From Sitta carolinensis (taxonomy: Eukaryota; Chordata; Aves; Passeriformes; Sittidae): 64,000 nucleotides of DNA. Below, piece after piece: positions 50,956-62,570 of the stretch. Below the pieces are notes generated by a model that had not been told where the DNA came from, did no database searches, and was given only the letters and a program-made list of their open reading frames with translations. The stretch covers positions 12,157,859-12,221,858 of the forward strand of contig CM063287.1 in assembly GCA_032173965.1 (NCBI GenBank), written 5' to 3'. Made by a program: the position numbers and the translations under genes. Every line of letters starts with the position of its first letter. Within the stretch, counting starts at the first letter, position 1.

Positions 50956-53900
50956 TAAATCCCTACATCATCTAGTGCCTAGTTTATCCTGCACTTGACT
51001 TCAGAGTTTGAGTTACATTTTCACAATGCAGTTGGGATATCGCAGCCAGAAGTTTCTAGACATTGGTATAAACACTTCTGTGTAAGAGGGAAAAATTAGA
51101 ATTTCATTGTCAAGAGGGTTCATTTTGTGTTTGCAAGTGCCTTCTTGTTAGGACAACAGGTACAACAGCAGCCAGGACACTATCAGTGGGCATCACTGAA
51201 GAGTGTGGCAGCAAGAAATTAATACAGTTAAACAGAGATGAGCAAAAATTGAGAAAATAAGGTAGTTCTATAACCACCTAGATGATCAGATAATAAGGGG
51301 TTGAGTGGTATGCAAAACATCAGGCTGATTAAATTTATTTACTGATAATTCTTTCAGGTTTTATGAATATCATGTAATTTTCAAGGTTTATTTCAAACAA
51401 ATTTTATGTAATGCATTATTGACAACATCTTCATGGACCATTTCTACAATGTCATTCAGGATAATTATTTCACAACAGATTTTCAGAGGCCCTGATTCCT
51501 GTTGGGATTCACTTTTGCATAAATTACAGAGCAACATATTTAATCAGTGTCTCTATTAGAGCCCTATGGCTTATTTTTAGGAATAAGGAAAGAGACAATA
51601 GAAAGATTTCAGGAGAGGCAAAAGAAAGGAAAAGGATATTTGTAAGCATGAATATTTTCCTTGGTAATATTTTCTGAAGTAGCAAAGTTAAAAGCTGTCC
51701 TGCAGCATCTCTGTCTTTTTTTAGAAATAAACACTAGCATTAATCTTTTTACTCCATTAAATATTAATGTTACCTAATCCTTTAATGGGGAGTTAAAAAC
51801 AATTAACATTTACATCACAGTCTCCTTAAGGTTGTTTCAAAAAGTGAATTAGTCCCTCTATAATAATGACAAAACAATAATGAATCCAAGAAGTACGACT
51901 CTGAAAATTTTCTATATTTTTAACACATACCCAGAGAGAGAAAAACTGGACAATCATTTGACACCTAAACATGACAAATCCTTATGATTACAATACATTT
52001 AGATTCATTTTCTTATGTAACATGCTGTAAAGGCTGAGCATCCAAACAGCATACCATACTACTGTACAAAAAAGTGAATTAAAAAGGCAGATAAATACGG
52101 TTCTGTGATTTGGCACTACATCAAGAATGAAAACATAACAATTCACTTTTCTAGGAGATTGAAAGCTGTCCATTTATGTCTGCTCATAACAGAGGGTTTC
52201 AAAGAGTTAAAAACCTAAACCTTTCTGACTGGTATCAATCTGGGCTTCCCTGAATAAGGATAAAACAAAGTATTTACCGTGATACATGTGAGCCTACATT
52301 TATTTTGTCTGAGCAAAACTTCCGGCCATGTTCAGGCCATCAGCATACACCACAAAGTCAGGGGAAAGAGCGATGCCGCCGTAGCCTGGTGTGAACCAGT
52401 ACTGTCATTCTCATGTTTTGAGTCTCTGTCACAGAGAAAGTGTGTTCCTGCTGCAGGGGAAGGGGTTCAAATGCAGCCTGAACCTAAAAATAAACAAACA
52501 GCTTAAAGAGCAGATGGGGGAGTCATTCTCTGCACAGAGGATTTAGCTAAGAAATCATGACTAACACTGGGACACACAACAGGCAGCACAGAAAAGGACA
52601 CATCTCACTTCTCAAGCTCAAGTCACACCCAAGATGCACTGGAAATGCAGTGCACAGGGAACTCCAGTTTTGGTGGGTAGAGCTTTAACTTGCAGTATTT
52701 AAAGAATCATTGACAGCTGGAAACCAGACTATGTCTGGGACCTTTGCTCAGCATAGAGCTCATTTATAAGGACTCAGAGTGGTACAGTTCTCCTGTGCTG
52801 CATGTGTGACTGACTCCTTGAAGGTCCCATGGAGCAATCAATGAAGAACACAGTTTTGCACATTACCCAAATTCATTTCTATTTGTGAGGGATGTATCAA
52901 GAGCCTGAGCTGTATGAAGCTCTGCATCCTTCATGCCTTCCACAACCACTATCGCTCATGCATATTCATAATACCCGATCAAGTGCAATGATGTTAATTT
53001 ACATACATAGTTACTCAAACATAGAAGCTACTATATGACAATGCTTCAATCCCACTGAAAACCACCAGCTTAAACTGTTCCCAAGACTTCACTGTGTTGT
53101 GGTCTCTCCAGAACCCACACACATCTTTCTTACTCAAAATATGATTTCCCCTGAGCCAACCGGATCACAGAGCTGGCATGGCTAAGACTTGGGGCAGCAT
53201 GCAACCTCCAGCACAGGTGTGCCAGCAGCCCCCCAACCAGTTAGAGTTCCTAGGTGGTGACAATCAGGGTCATCAGGGTCTGGCCTTCACAAGAAGCCTG
53301 GAAAGGCCTACACCCATGCCTTGCTTTCCATGGAAGAAAGCTTTCACTGCCTTGGCATTGAGCCTCGCCAGCACCTTACTTAAAAAGTGAAAAGTAAATT
53401 AGTTCTCTTTTACATTACATATGCATGTACCAAAACAAATCTATAAACTGTTACAATTGCATGACATTTGAGCCTGAGGCTACTAGCAGCCTGAGGTTCA
53501 AATATAGTGAATTTTGCTCTTACCCAGGTGCCAGACCTTTATTGTACCACTTTCAGAGAAGGGCGATATAAACTGACAGTGGCTAACCATGCAAGTCCCT
53601 ATGGAAGACTAAGTTCTACAGCATTCTACAGCAGTCATATTTGTACTTTCACTTTACATGCAATACAGGAATTGAACTAAAAAAAACCCCAGTATCTAAT
53701 TCAAGTTAGCAATGGTTTTGAAAGGCCTTATACAGAGCCTTGTGGTAGAAGTTAGAGTACACTCATTGGTACATACAAATTGGGTTTTCTTAAAGCTAAA
53801 GTAATCCCTTCTGAAGTAATCCCACTGCGATATATTTATTTCATCCCTGCATGCAGACTTAAAGCAGCAAATCCAAGTCATTTGTTCACATTAAATATGC

Positions 53901-56441
53901 AATTCAATTATCATTCCATCAAGAACAAAAGCTTTAGGAGTTTGTTTCTTTTTCCCAAACCAGCTTTACATTACAACTTTTTGTTAGGGTTTTTTTGGTT
54001 TTGGTTTGGGGGTTTTTGTTGTTGTTGTTTTTAATTTTTCCCTGAAGTCACCAATACAATTAAGAAAAGTGTAAAGGTGGCTAGATATCTATGATAAAAG
54101 AAATTAGGACCTGGGAAATACCACCAATACCAGCAGCTCTGGGTCCATATAGCACAGCAGTTCATGACCCAGCCTGCAAAATAATCCCGGCCTTTAAACT
54201 CTGTAGTGGCTATAAATACAAGCAGCTCTAGCTTGAAAAACAAGTGCTAAAAGCAAAGCTGGCCTCCCCTTCATTACAAGACTGGTGCCAGAGCATATTA
54301 TTGTATGAACTCCATTTGCAAAAGATGAAGACCACTGTGCTTGAATACTTTGAAAATACTATAAAAACCTCATTAAAAAGCCTTTAAAAAGATATTTTTA
54401 TTAAGATAATTGTATGGATACCGCCTGGAAAGCTCCAATAAAATACATTTTCCCATGTGCACACACTTAAATTTCTTTGGTAGACGTGAAACACTGGAAG
54501 ATATTTGTTATCACACTACAAAGTACTGTATGATCATTTGTGTCCTACAGCAGATGGCAGAGGAGCCAAACTGCAGGAACACAGAAACACACAGAGTCTG
54601 TCAGTGCTGTGAGGGGTTTCTCTCATGCCTCACAGCAAATGTGTGAGCAGCAGCTGAGCGAGGCAGCGCCAGGGGACAGCAGAGGAGCCCCAAACAGCTG
54701 GTTAACGCACCACCTTCTCCATCCCAGGAGAGCAAAGGACACGGCAGCAAAAGCATCAGGACGATAATTGACTGCCACACTGGTGTGCTCTGCTCCCACT
54801 ACTTGAGTGCCAGCCTGCAGCTGGGAGGCACAAGCCAGCTGGAATGGGGCCTGGGGCAAGGTGAAGGCACCCCACATGATCCACAGCATCTCCCTCATCA
54901 AAAAGGATGCATATATGAAACTTCCAAGATAGCACCTTTGTTCAGCAACCCAGCCAGGGTTGTAGAAAGAAGCCTGGGACTTCAGCTTCCACTGACCAGT
55001 GGCTATAGGCAATAGCCAGAGTCTGACACGCGTGAAGTGAGCACATGGCTCACACTGTGGGCATCAGTCTTGTCAACTCCCCCAACGCATGGACACACGC
55101 AGACCAGCACCTCCAACAAATGCCTCCTCACACAAATCTAAGTACAGACTTGGTGCTGGAGCACAAACAGGAATTACAAGGTCCAAAAAAGGAAGAAATA
55201 CTGCCTGACAACCCGGTTGTGGACATGCAAAAGACCATATGAAGGTCTACTAACATGTAACATAACTCACAGGGAAGGAGGGTAAAGACAAAATAAATGG
55301 AAATCAGTGGACAAAAAGCAGTAATCAATCTTCAACACCTGCTTCCAAAAAGGTAAGGCTTGATTAATCAGACTCTTCTAACAAGTGAGGCTGGCTGACC
55401 TGCATCTTCCATTTGTATTATTAACGAGGATTAAAGCTCATTATTCCATGTGTTCCTTGTCCTGGCAACTAGAGCAATGTTTGCCATGAGCAATATGAGC
55501 CAGCTCATCCTGCATCTTAATCCACAGCAAATACCTTTAAGGCCAGCCCAGGCTTTCAGACTCATGGTCCTTTACCCAGCTACATCTGAGTGAAAATCTA
55601 AAGCAAATAAAAAGGAAGTTATTCACCAATTAAGAATCCAACCAACTTCTCAGGCTCAATGTTAGAAGTGCAATAACCTTAATTTCATAGTTGACTTCAT
55701 AGTAAAAGTCTTGGAAAGTCCTTAGTAAGAGAATATTTCAGTTCACATCATCAAGAAAAAAATATGATTTATTCAAATACAAAGTGATTGTAGCCAATAA
55801 TTGCTACAGTACTAAGAGTAAATTACATCCACAGTATTCACAATTGCATTTGCATACTTGCAATTTGCTTCCATTTTTATTTCTAGCAAGTGAGGATCCT
55901 TCTTTTGATACTCAATATAAAAATCTACATAAGTGACTTAATTTGAGTAACAGAAAAGAACAAAAAACAATTACAAAGAAATAACCAAGAACTGTGAGAA
56001 CAAGCAATAGTGTTTATGACGGGTACCTTTGGAGAAGACAACTCTTACCAGACTCTCTCCCATGAAAGCAGTGACATGGAACAGAACTAGACTAATCAAA
56101 TCCCCTCCTCCTGAATGCCACTATTTGAATGGAGGAAGACATCTAAAAAGCTAAAACAAAAAGAAATTCACTGTTCTCCCTGCATTCACACATTCATTAG
56201 AGGGTTTTAAAATGCATTTTATGAATCTCTACCAGCTTCTATTATTCTCTGTAGGAATATAATAGTAATACCTCATAGCAGATAAATAGGAAGCAGTGCA
56301 CACAAAAACACGGTATGTGCAAGCTTCAGTAACTGGAGACAAAGGTGGGAGAAAGAATTACTATTAACAATTTAGAAATAGCATGGCATGAAACAAGGTA
56401 GCTTTCTCCCCCAAATTACTTGAAAATATATCACAATATCG
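50956..56441. other. AT-rich DNA, no gene recognised
   Basis: A very AT-rich, repeat-free run at about 51240-51860 could be a conserved noncoding block (see findings). A (GTT)4 run lies at about 54018-54029. A 129-codon minus-strand open frame at 54623-55012 sits in a GC-richer patch, overlaps plus-strand open frames and shows no recognisable domain. No exon is supported. Confidence 0.55.
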
Positions 56442-56905
56442 TGTTTGTGTGGCAAGGCTTTGGTCACAGGGGGTCTCCAGAGGTGGCTTCTGTGAGAAGC
56501 TTCCTGTGTGTGACAGAGCCAAGGCCAGGCAGCTCCAAGACAGCACCTGGTAGCACCCCTGAGTTAACATATCCAAAAATGGGAAAGAGAGAGGGGAAAT
56601 GGACAACACAGCTGGAAAGAGGAGTGAGAGTATGTGAGAAATACAATTCACTTCAGAGGCAGGGAAAATCAGGACTAATGCTGGGCCCAGGAAGATGACA
56701 CAGGTAAGGGAAGGCATGTGAATATTCAGATTTTATTTTCTCATTACCCTACCCAAGCTGGGTCACTTTTCTCCATAACAGTAATCTGTGAGCAATTATG
56801 TCAACCCACGAACTTTTGTTACATTTTTTCTCCTGTCTAGCTGAGTAGGGGAGAGAGAGCAGCTTTGAAGGGCACTTGGCATTCAGACAGGGTCAACCCA
56901 CTACA
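56442..56905 (+). mobile_element. Solo LTR of a second avian ERV family (family B)
   Basis: The block begins TGTTTGTGTGGCAAGGCTTT and ends GGGTCAACCCACTACA, giving TG...CA ends. Inside, in order, are GTGGCTTCTGTGAGAAGC, GCCAAGGCCAGGCAGCTCCAAG, GAGTGAGAGTATGTGAGA, a T-rich segment and TTTTTTCTCCTGTCTAGCTGAG. This is the order I know from an abundant avian ERV-related LTR family. Longer members carry a 45-bp tandem section in the middle. This copy lacks it: the left part passes within about 60 bp into the right part near 56700. No coding internal region is present. The 5-bp flanks (TATCG and GAGTG) do not match. Overlapping open frames (56364-56717 minus, 117 codons; 56420-56698 plus) are by-products. 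Family assignment is from memory. Confidence 0.8.
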
Positions 56906-57655
56906 GAGTGAAACAAAGTATTCCAGAGAGTGTACAGTATCATGATCTTCAGTGAAAGAAACCCCTTGAAATTGTACACCTTTTTTTCTGGTCTCTGTAC
57001 CACTGTGGGTCCTGAGAAGACATCAAACCAACAAGTTCTTGCCCACTTCCTTGATATGCATCATTACCAAGGCTTTTTCAACTGACAATGAGGGACTGGT
57101 AAGCCCAGCATCCAGACTGACTTTTGTCTCCTTGGAGATTCAAGCTGTTGAAGGGACAAAGTTTCCCAATGACCGGACTCTTGGGGCCTGGGAAGGAGGG
57201 TTTGGAAGGAGGCACAGCTTAGCAAACGGGGCAGGGCTCACCAAGAACTTGTGATATGTTCCCAGCCAACATGGAGTTACCTGCAGAGGGCCATTTTACC
57301 TTTTTTTACACCTGTATTTCTGCTCCACATGAACTGACATACACCAGAATTAGACCTATGGCACTGGACAAGAATAATTCACATGTCATCCAGATGAAGG
57401 CAATTCAACAGGTTTTGGTCTCTCAGCATCATCCCTGTCAGAGGGAATATAGCAGGTAAACCCAATCAAGTGAGACAATGGGGATGCTGGCTTTCCAAAT
57501 CACAGCCAGAAACAGCACAAAGATGGGGCTGAACACCAGGCTTATCCTCTTTTATGAGGGGAACTCGTACTGCCACCCCATCCTGAAACATTAGTGCTCC
57601 CAAAATACGGGTTCCTACAGCATATTTATTTATTCATTTGCTTTCCCTGTCTGGG

Positions 57656-57698
57656 TCTTTCCAGAAGAAAAAAAAAAAAAAAAAAAATTCTTTCCAGA
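57656..57698 (+). repeat. Poly(A) tract between 10-bp direct repeats
   Basis: TCTTTCCAGA occurs at 57656-57665 and again at 57689-57698, enclosing AG, A20 (57668-57687) and T. This has the shape of a target-primed retro-insertion consisting only of a poly(A) tail with its target-site duplication. Local duplication followed by A-tract slippage would look the same. Confidence 0.6.
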
Positions 57699-60600
57699 CT
57701 CCCTTGCCACATTTTTTTCCCAGCTTTCATTTTTTTTTAAATGTATAGGAGTTCCAGTGGGTTTACCATTGCAAGCTCACTGTTAATAACTCAGAAAGAA
57801 GGCACAAGTCGATGAAAGGAAGCACATCTTGAAGCAGATCAAGACAGGATCTAAATTAAACCATTGGATCAGGCACTAGATTTTCCTGTGGGCCTTCATA
57901 AGCCACAATCTCTTTCTGTCCCTGCTCCCTATCAGCAAGATCATTAGCTGAATAAATGATAGTTAAAAACCCATTAACAAAAGTCAGATTTGCTAGGCTT
58001 GATCAATTAGGTTTTCCAAGTGCAAAAGGATCCTAACTCACAAACCTTACAGAGAAACTAGCTTCTGCCAAACGTATTATGCAATTTTTGATCACTGCTG
58101 CCTTTTTCCAATCCCTTCTCCATTACTTCTTTAAAAGCAGAGATTTGGGGCAGGTAAAGATAATCGGTTGTACTTCTGGATATTCACATCAAAGACTTGC
58201 TTTGTTTTCACGTTTAATTGATTTTATTAATTTGATTTTTTTTTTCTTTCCTGATCTCCAAGTCTGAGCAGAAAATGCAAAGCAAGATGGATGCTGCTAG
58301 ATAAACACAACTTGGTTTTTGTTCCCAGGGTTCATACCAAGGCTGCAGTGGTACTGCTGGCTGTAACCATTCAAGCTCAACAGCCCAGTGGGACCAATTA
58401 CTGCATTTACAGTAAAACATGCAAAGAAATCTATCTCCCTATCTCCATATAACCAGGTTTACTGAAGGGTAACCTACTACATTACACAGATTAATACTTC
58501 AGTGAGTAAATTAATCCTCAGAATTTCACTCACTATTTGTGGCTTATAAATTTTAATTTGCTTTAAACTGCCACATGAATTTATTGAGAGTGTATACTGA
58601 TAAAGTAGAAGGGATCAGAAATTACTCTATTAATACTTAGAGACAAGAGGAAACGTTGGGGCAAATTTATAAACATCTATAAATGTTTACAAAGCAGGAT
58701 TCAAATTTGGTTTAGAGGTGTATCATCATAGCTGACATGGAACTCCAGAGGAAAGCAGAAGCAGCATTAGATGGGAAAAAAAGGCACTAAAAGTAAAAAT
58801 TTCAGAAAGGGAAGTGCTCCCATTTTGTCAAAGCCAGATGCAAAGCTGAAGGAAATGCAGTGCTTGTACTATATTTGATTGTACCATTATTGATCCCAGT
58901 CAGTCAATAGCACCAGTGCAGCAATCAGAACAGCTTTCCAACACATCAACATGCTGGCACACCATAAAAATGAATACTTGCACAAGAATGAAACACAGCA
59001 CCACACTGCCAAGTATAGCAGAAGTGCCTAACAATATTGTCCTCTTTAGGATAGCATACAACTTAACAAAGTTTTATCATTAGGATAAAACTTTCCCTTC
59101 CTATCTATTTACAAAGGTTCAATTCACTGGTTGGACTTCCCAACTATGTACCATGATAGAATTAGTTCCCTGAAATATTGCAAGAAAAGTTTAAACAGTG
59201 GTTTGTTGGGTTTTTTTACCACTTACTATGATATGTTAGTCCTGAAACACAGCAATGATTATTGGAACACAAATAACATATTCCTATCCATAACAGCAGA
59301 GGCATTCAGGATGGAGTATCCACTTGTGTGAAATAAAACAGCAGTTAACAATTTAGTGAATCAGAGACCTGACTTATAAGCAATGTCAAGACTTCCCTCA
59401 GACTTGGTAATATGAAAGGCCAGGTCTCTCTCCCATCTCCTGCCGAAATATAAATAGCTTCCCAAAAGCCAGGAAGCAACACTGTTATCCAAGGGATATC
59501 TCCCATCTTTGCATTTCAGTCATACATTTTTTCATTTAATGAATATGGCAAAAGCAAGTAATTATGACACCACACTAATTAACTTTATATACTACGAGTG
59601 TAAATAGCATATTAATAAGAGGCTGCTTTTCTCCTCATATCTATTTGCACATCTACCCAAGGTTTCCACAAACATTTCTGAGAAGCTTCACAAATTGCTT
59701 TAACTTTCAGTAGCTAGTTACTTGGGATAGCCCAGTCAGTATCATCAGCAGTCATGCTGCTGTAGAGCAGAAAAAGGCCCCAGGGCTAAAATAGCCCATT
59801 ATGCCCATTTCTTCTTATGGGTGGGTCACTGAATTGCTTCAGCAAATATTTCAATAGGAAAATATGCAGTGCATCCCTTGCTTAGGGTACGTTTCAGACT
59901 ACATTTTCAAGCTCTGTGAGCAGATTCTTGTACTTATTACAGGTCCTAACCATAACTTTAGTCCTTATGATTTTAATATCCCACTAACAAGAATAACCAA
60001 TGTCTATCTTCAGAAGTCTTGATATCTTCTATTGTTTGAGTAAACCAGGGAAAAAAGGCAACAGATATGTTCTTCAAGGCCAACTCCTTAAACCATATCC
60101 ACTGATATCACATAGCCAACCCTGAGACATCCTGGAATTCACAACAGTCTTTGTAACACTGAGAGAAGGAAGGAAAAAAAAACAAAACAAGGAACCAGAA
60201 ATTTTATGGTCACATATCACATATGTGCTAAACTATTAATTCTTACATACCTTCAGTTTAACCCTACAGTTGTACAGGGTAAAATAAGGAAAACAGCTTG
60301 ACAGAATAAAGCCACACAGCCTCCAAATTGTGAGATCTGCTATACTGAGCAAATAACGAGTTCATATAATAATTACATAGACTATATAAATAACTACAGA
60401 GATTTTACCAGGTCAAATTCAACTGATTGAACCAAAGAAGACCTTTTTATAACGCCTCCTTTTGGGTCAAAAACTAAGGGGTGAAGAACTAGAACAATGA
60501 CAAAAAAATAGCCTTACATATAAATATTTTTTTCCTAATGTGTCTGCCTCACCCATTTAACACTATGCCCTTTCTACTTTACTACCTGGTGATTTACTCA

Positions 60601-60938
60601 CTTTTGACACTGCAAAAACAACTTCAAGTTTAGAGGCAAGGCCAACTGCTTCTTTTAACTTAAAAGGAGAGACATTATTGAACTCACACATTTAACTTTT
60701 TGCTCTTTCTTTTAAGCATTTCCAACTTCTGAATAAAAGCAGTGAAGGTCCTGTAGTCTTACATAGAAAGCCCAGAGTTTTCCTACCTTTATCTGCATTC
60801 CAGGCTTCTTAGGGCTGCTCTCCTTGAACTTCAGGACATGTGATTGATCCTGAGAGCGTTCAGAAACATCTTAGTTAAGCAATCACTCTTCTACCTCCTT
60901 TTTCAGAAGGAGTGGACCAATGAATGCTCAGCCACCTG

Positions 60939-60954
60939 CTCCTCCTCCTCCTCC
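60939..60954. repeat. (TCC)n microsatellite
   Basis: Five CTC-phase units within a short GC-richer patch. Confidence 0.85.
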
Positions 60955-62394
60955 CTTTGGGCTTGAAGGGTCTGAGCAGCCAGTAGGGTAAGAAGGCCAA
61001 GCTCCTAAACTGGCAGCAAGAAAACTGCCTGCCTCACCTGGCTCTGATGAAAAGCAGCTGTGCTGCATCACCACCCTGCTCACCGTGGGGCACAGGGAAT
61101 GGGCATCAGCTGGGCCTGGCACAGAACCAGCACCTGCAGCTGCATGGTTACACCCTTCTCCTTAGGGTGAATACCGGCCAACCTGTGAGGCTCTTCAGCC
61201 TGCTGGGAGGAGGAAGCCTTCAGTAAAATACCCAGCGATTTTTTGGGTTTTTATCGAACAAATAGGGAGGCAAAAAAAGGGTGTGGTTGAATTTTTTGTT
61301 CTACTTGTTGACAGACAGTGTGAGCTACTCTAATTTCATAGCATACTTTTTCTAATTGTTTCTATACGTAGCACATGTGTCTTGATATGAGCTCCTCTTG
61401 GTAAGATCTCAGCACTTTCAACTAACATCTATTAAGCATTAGTTCTTTTATTCCATTTGGACAAAGAGGAGCATATGGTAAAGCATTTTATGATCCCTGG
61501 TATATATTCGATGGTGTTGTCCTCCACTTCTGTTGTTGCATTCTATGTATGTATCATCTGGAAATCAAAAGATGGCTCTTTAGTTTCTCTCTCAGGTGTA
61601 ATCCAACACATGCAGATTGCCCTACATAGAAGACTGGGAGTTGTCTGGTTGGGAGTTTAAAAGGGTAAGAGTATCATCTTTTCTAGGGAAATTTATTGTT
61701 TTGACATCCTTTAGGAAAACAGATGCAGAATGTAGCTCATTTTTATTTTCCAAAAAGTGCTGAGCCAAAATAGAAAAGTTCATCAGAAAAGACTTGGCTA
61801 GACACATTGCAGAGATAGACCTAACATGTTACATCTAGGCCAATAAACTAATTAGAAAATAAATATCAGAAGACCTAGTTGTTCATTAGACTAATTGAGC
61901 TAACACTGTCTGGACATTAAAATACGAGGAATGAAAGCTATATGCAAACACAACAGCTGTAATGACTTTCTGATAAATACTGCCTGGCTGCATAAGGCTG
62001 AGGGATATTACTCAAGGGGGGTAAAAAGATTTCCTTTGCACAGCAGCAATAATCTGTATATCCAGAGAGAATTTAAACACATGATTGAGATCTACAGCAC
62101 ACCATGTTCACTGCAGAGGTAGAGGTGGTGTTACAGCAAAGCCTGTATTGGAAACCAGCATCCCTGAATTTACATCTTATCTTCAGGAAGACATTTTATA
62201 TTACATTTTTTGAGAAATGGACTAAGGATTTTTGAACTTAAGGGTTGGCAAGAATTAGAGAAAGGATCAATCATTAGAGTTGTCTAATTTAACTGCTACT
62301 GCCTCAACAAAACAATCGAAGAGAGAAAATTGAGCTTCTGGGTCTTACATATTTAGAAGATGAATGTAACACCTCTTTTGAAAGTTCAGATTTT

Positions 62395-62570
62395 AGAATC
62401 ATCATAGAACAGTTTGGGTTGGGAAGAACCTTAAACATCATCTTGTTCCAAAACTCCTGCCACGGGGAGGGACACCTTCCACTAGAGCAGGTTGCTTAAA
62501 TCCCCACCCACCCTGGTCTTGAACACTTCCAGTGAGCATCCACAGCATCTTTAAGCAACTTGTTCCAGTG
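62395..62570 (-). mobile_element. CR1 LINE, 3' fragment, inverted
   Basis: On the plus strand the block starts AGAATCATCATAGAACAGTTTGGGTTGG, the reverse complement of the CR1 3' terminal repeat and adjoining sequence. It continues through CACGGGGAGGGACACCTTCCACTAGAG, CAGGTTGCTTAAA, GGTCTTGAACACTTCCAG and GCATCCACAGC. Compared with the usual form there is a short deletion after CTTCCAG, where GGGATGGG is expected. The element is 5'-truncated and non-coding. A 150-codon plus-strand open frame (62532-62984) begins inside it and runs into unique DNA; it is not evidence of a gene. Confidence 0.92.

Larger units (their letters stand above)
56906..62394. other. AT-rich DNA, no gene recognised
   Basis: No exon supported. 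A GC-richer patch at about 60900-61240 contains a (TCC)n run at 60939-60954 and no recognised repeat or protein. AT-rich, simple-repeat-free runs at about 57880-58250 and 59520-59640 have a conserved-noncoding look but nothing I can prove. Confidence 0.55.

Noticed and set aside
54623..55012. 129-codon minus-strand open frame in a GC-richer patch
   Set aside because: Plus-strand frames overlap it over the same bases, as expected from local GC content. No family resemblance.
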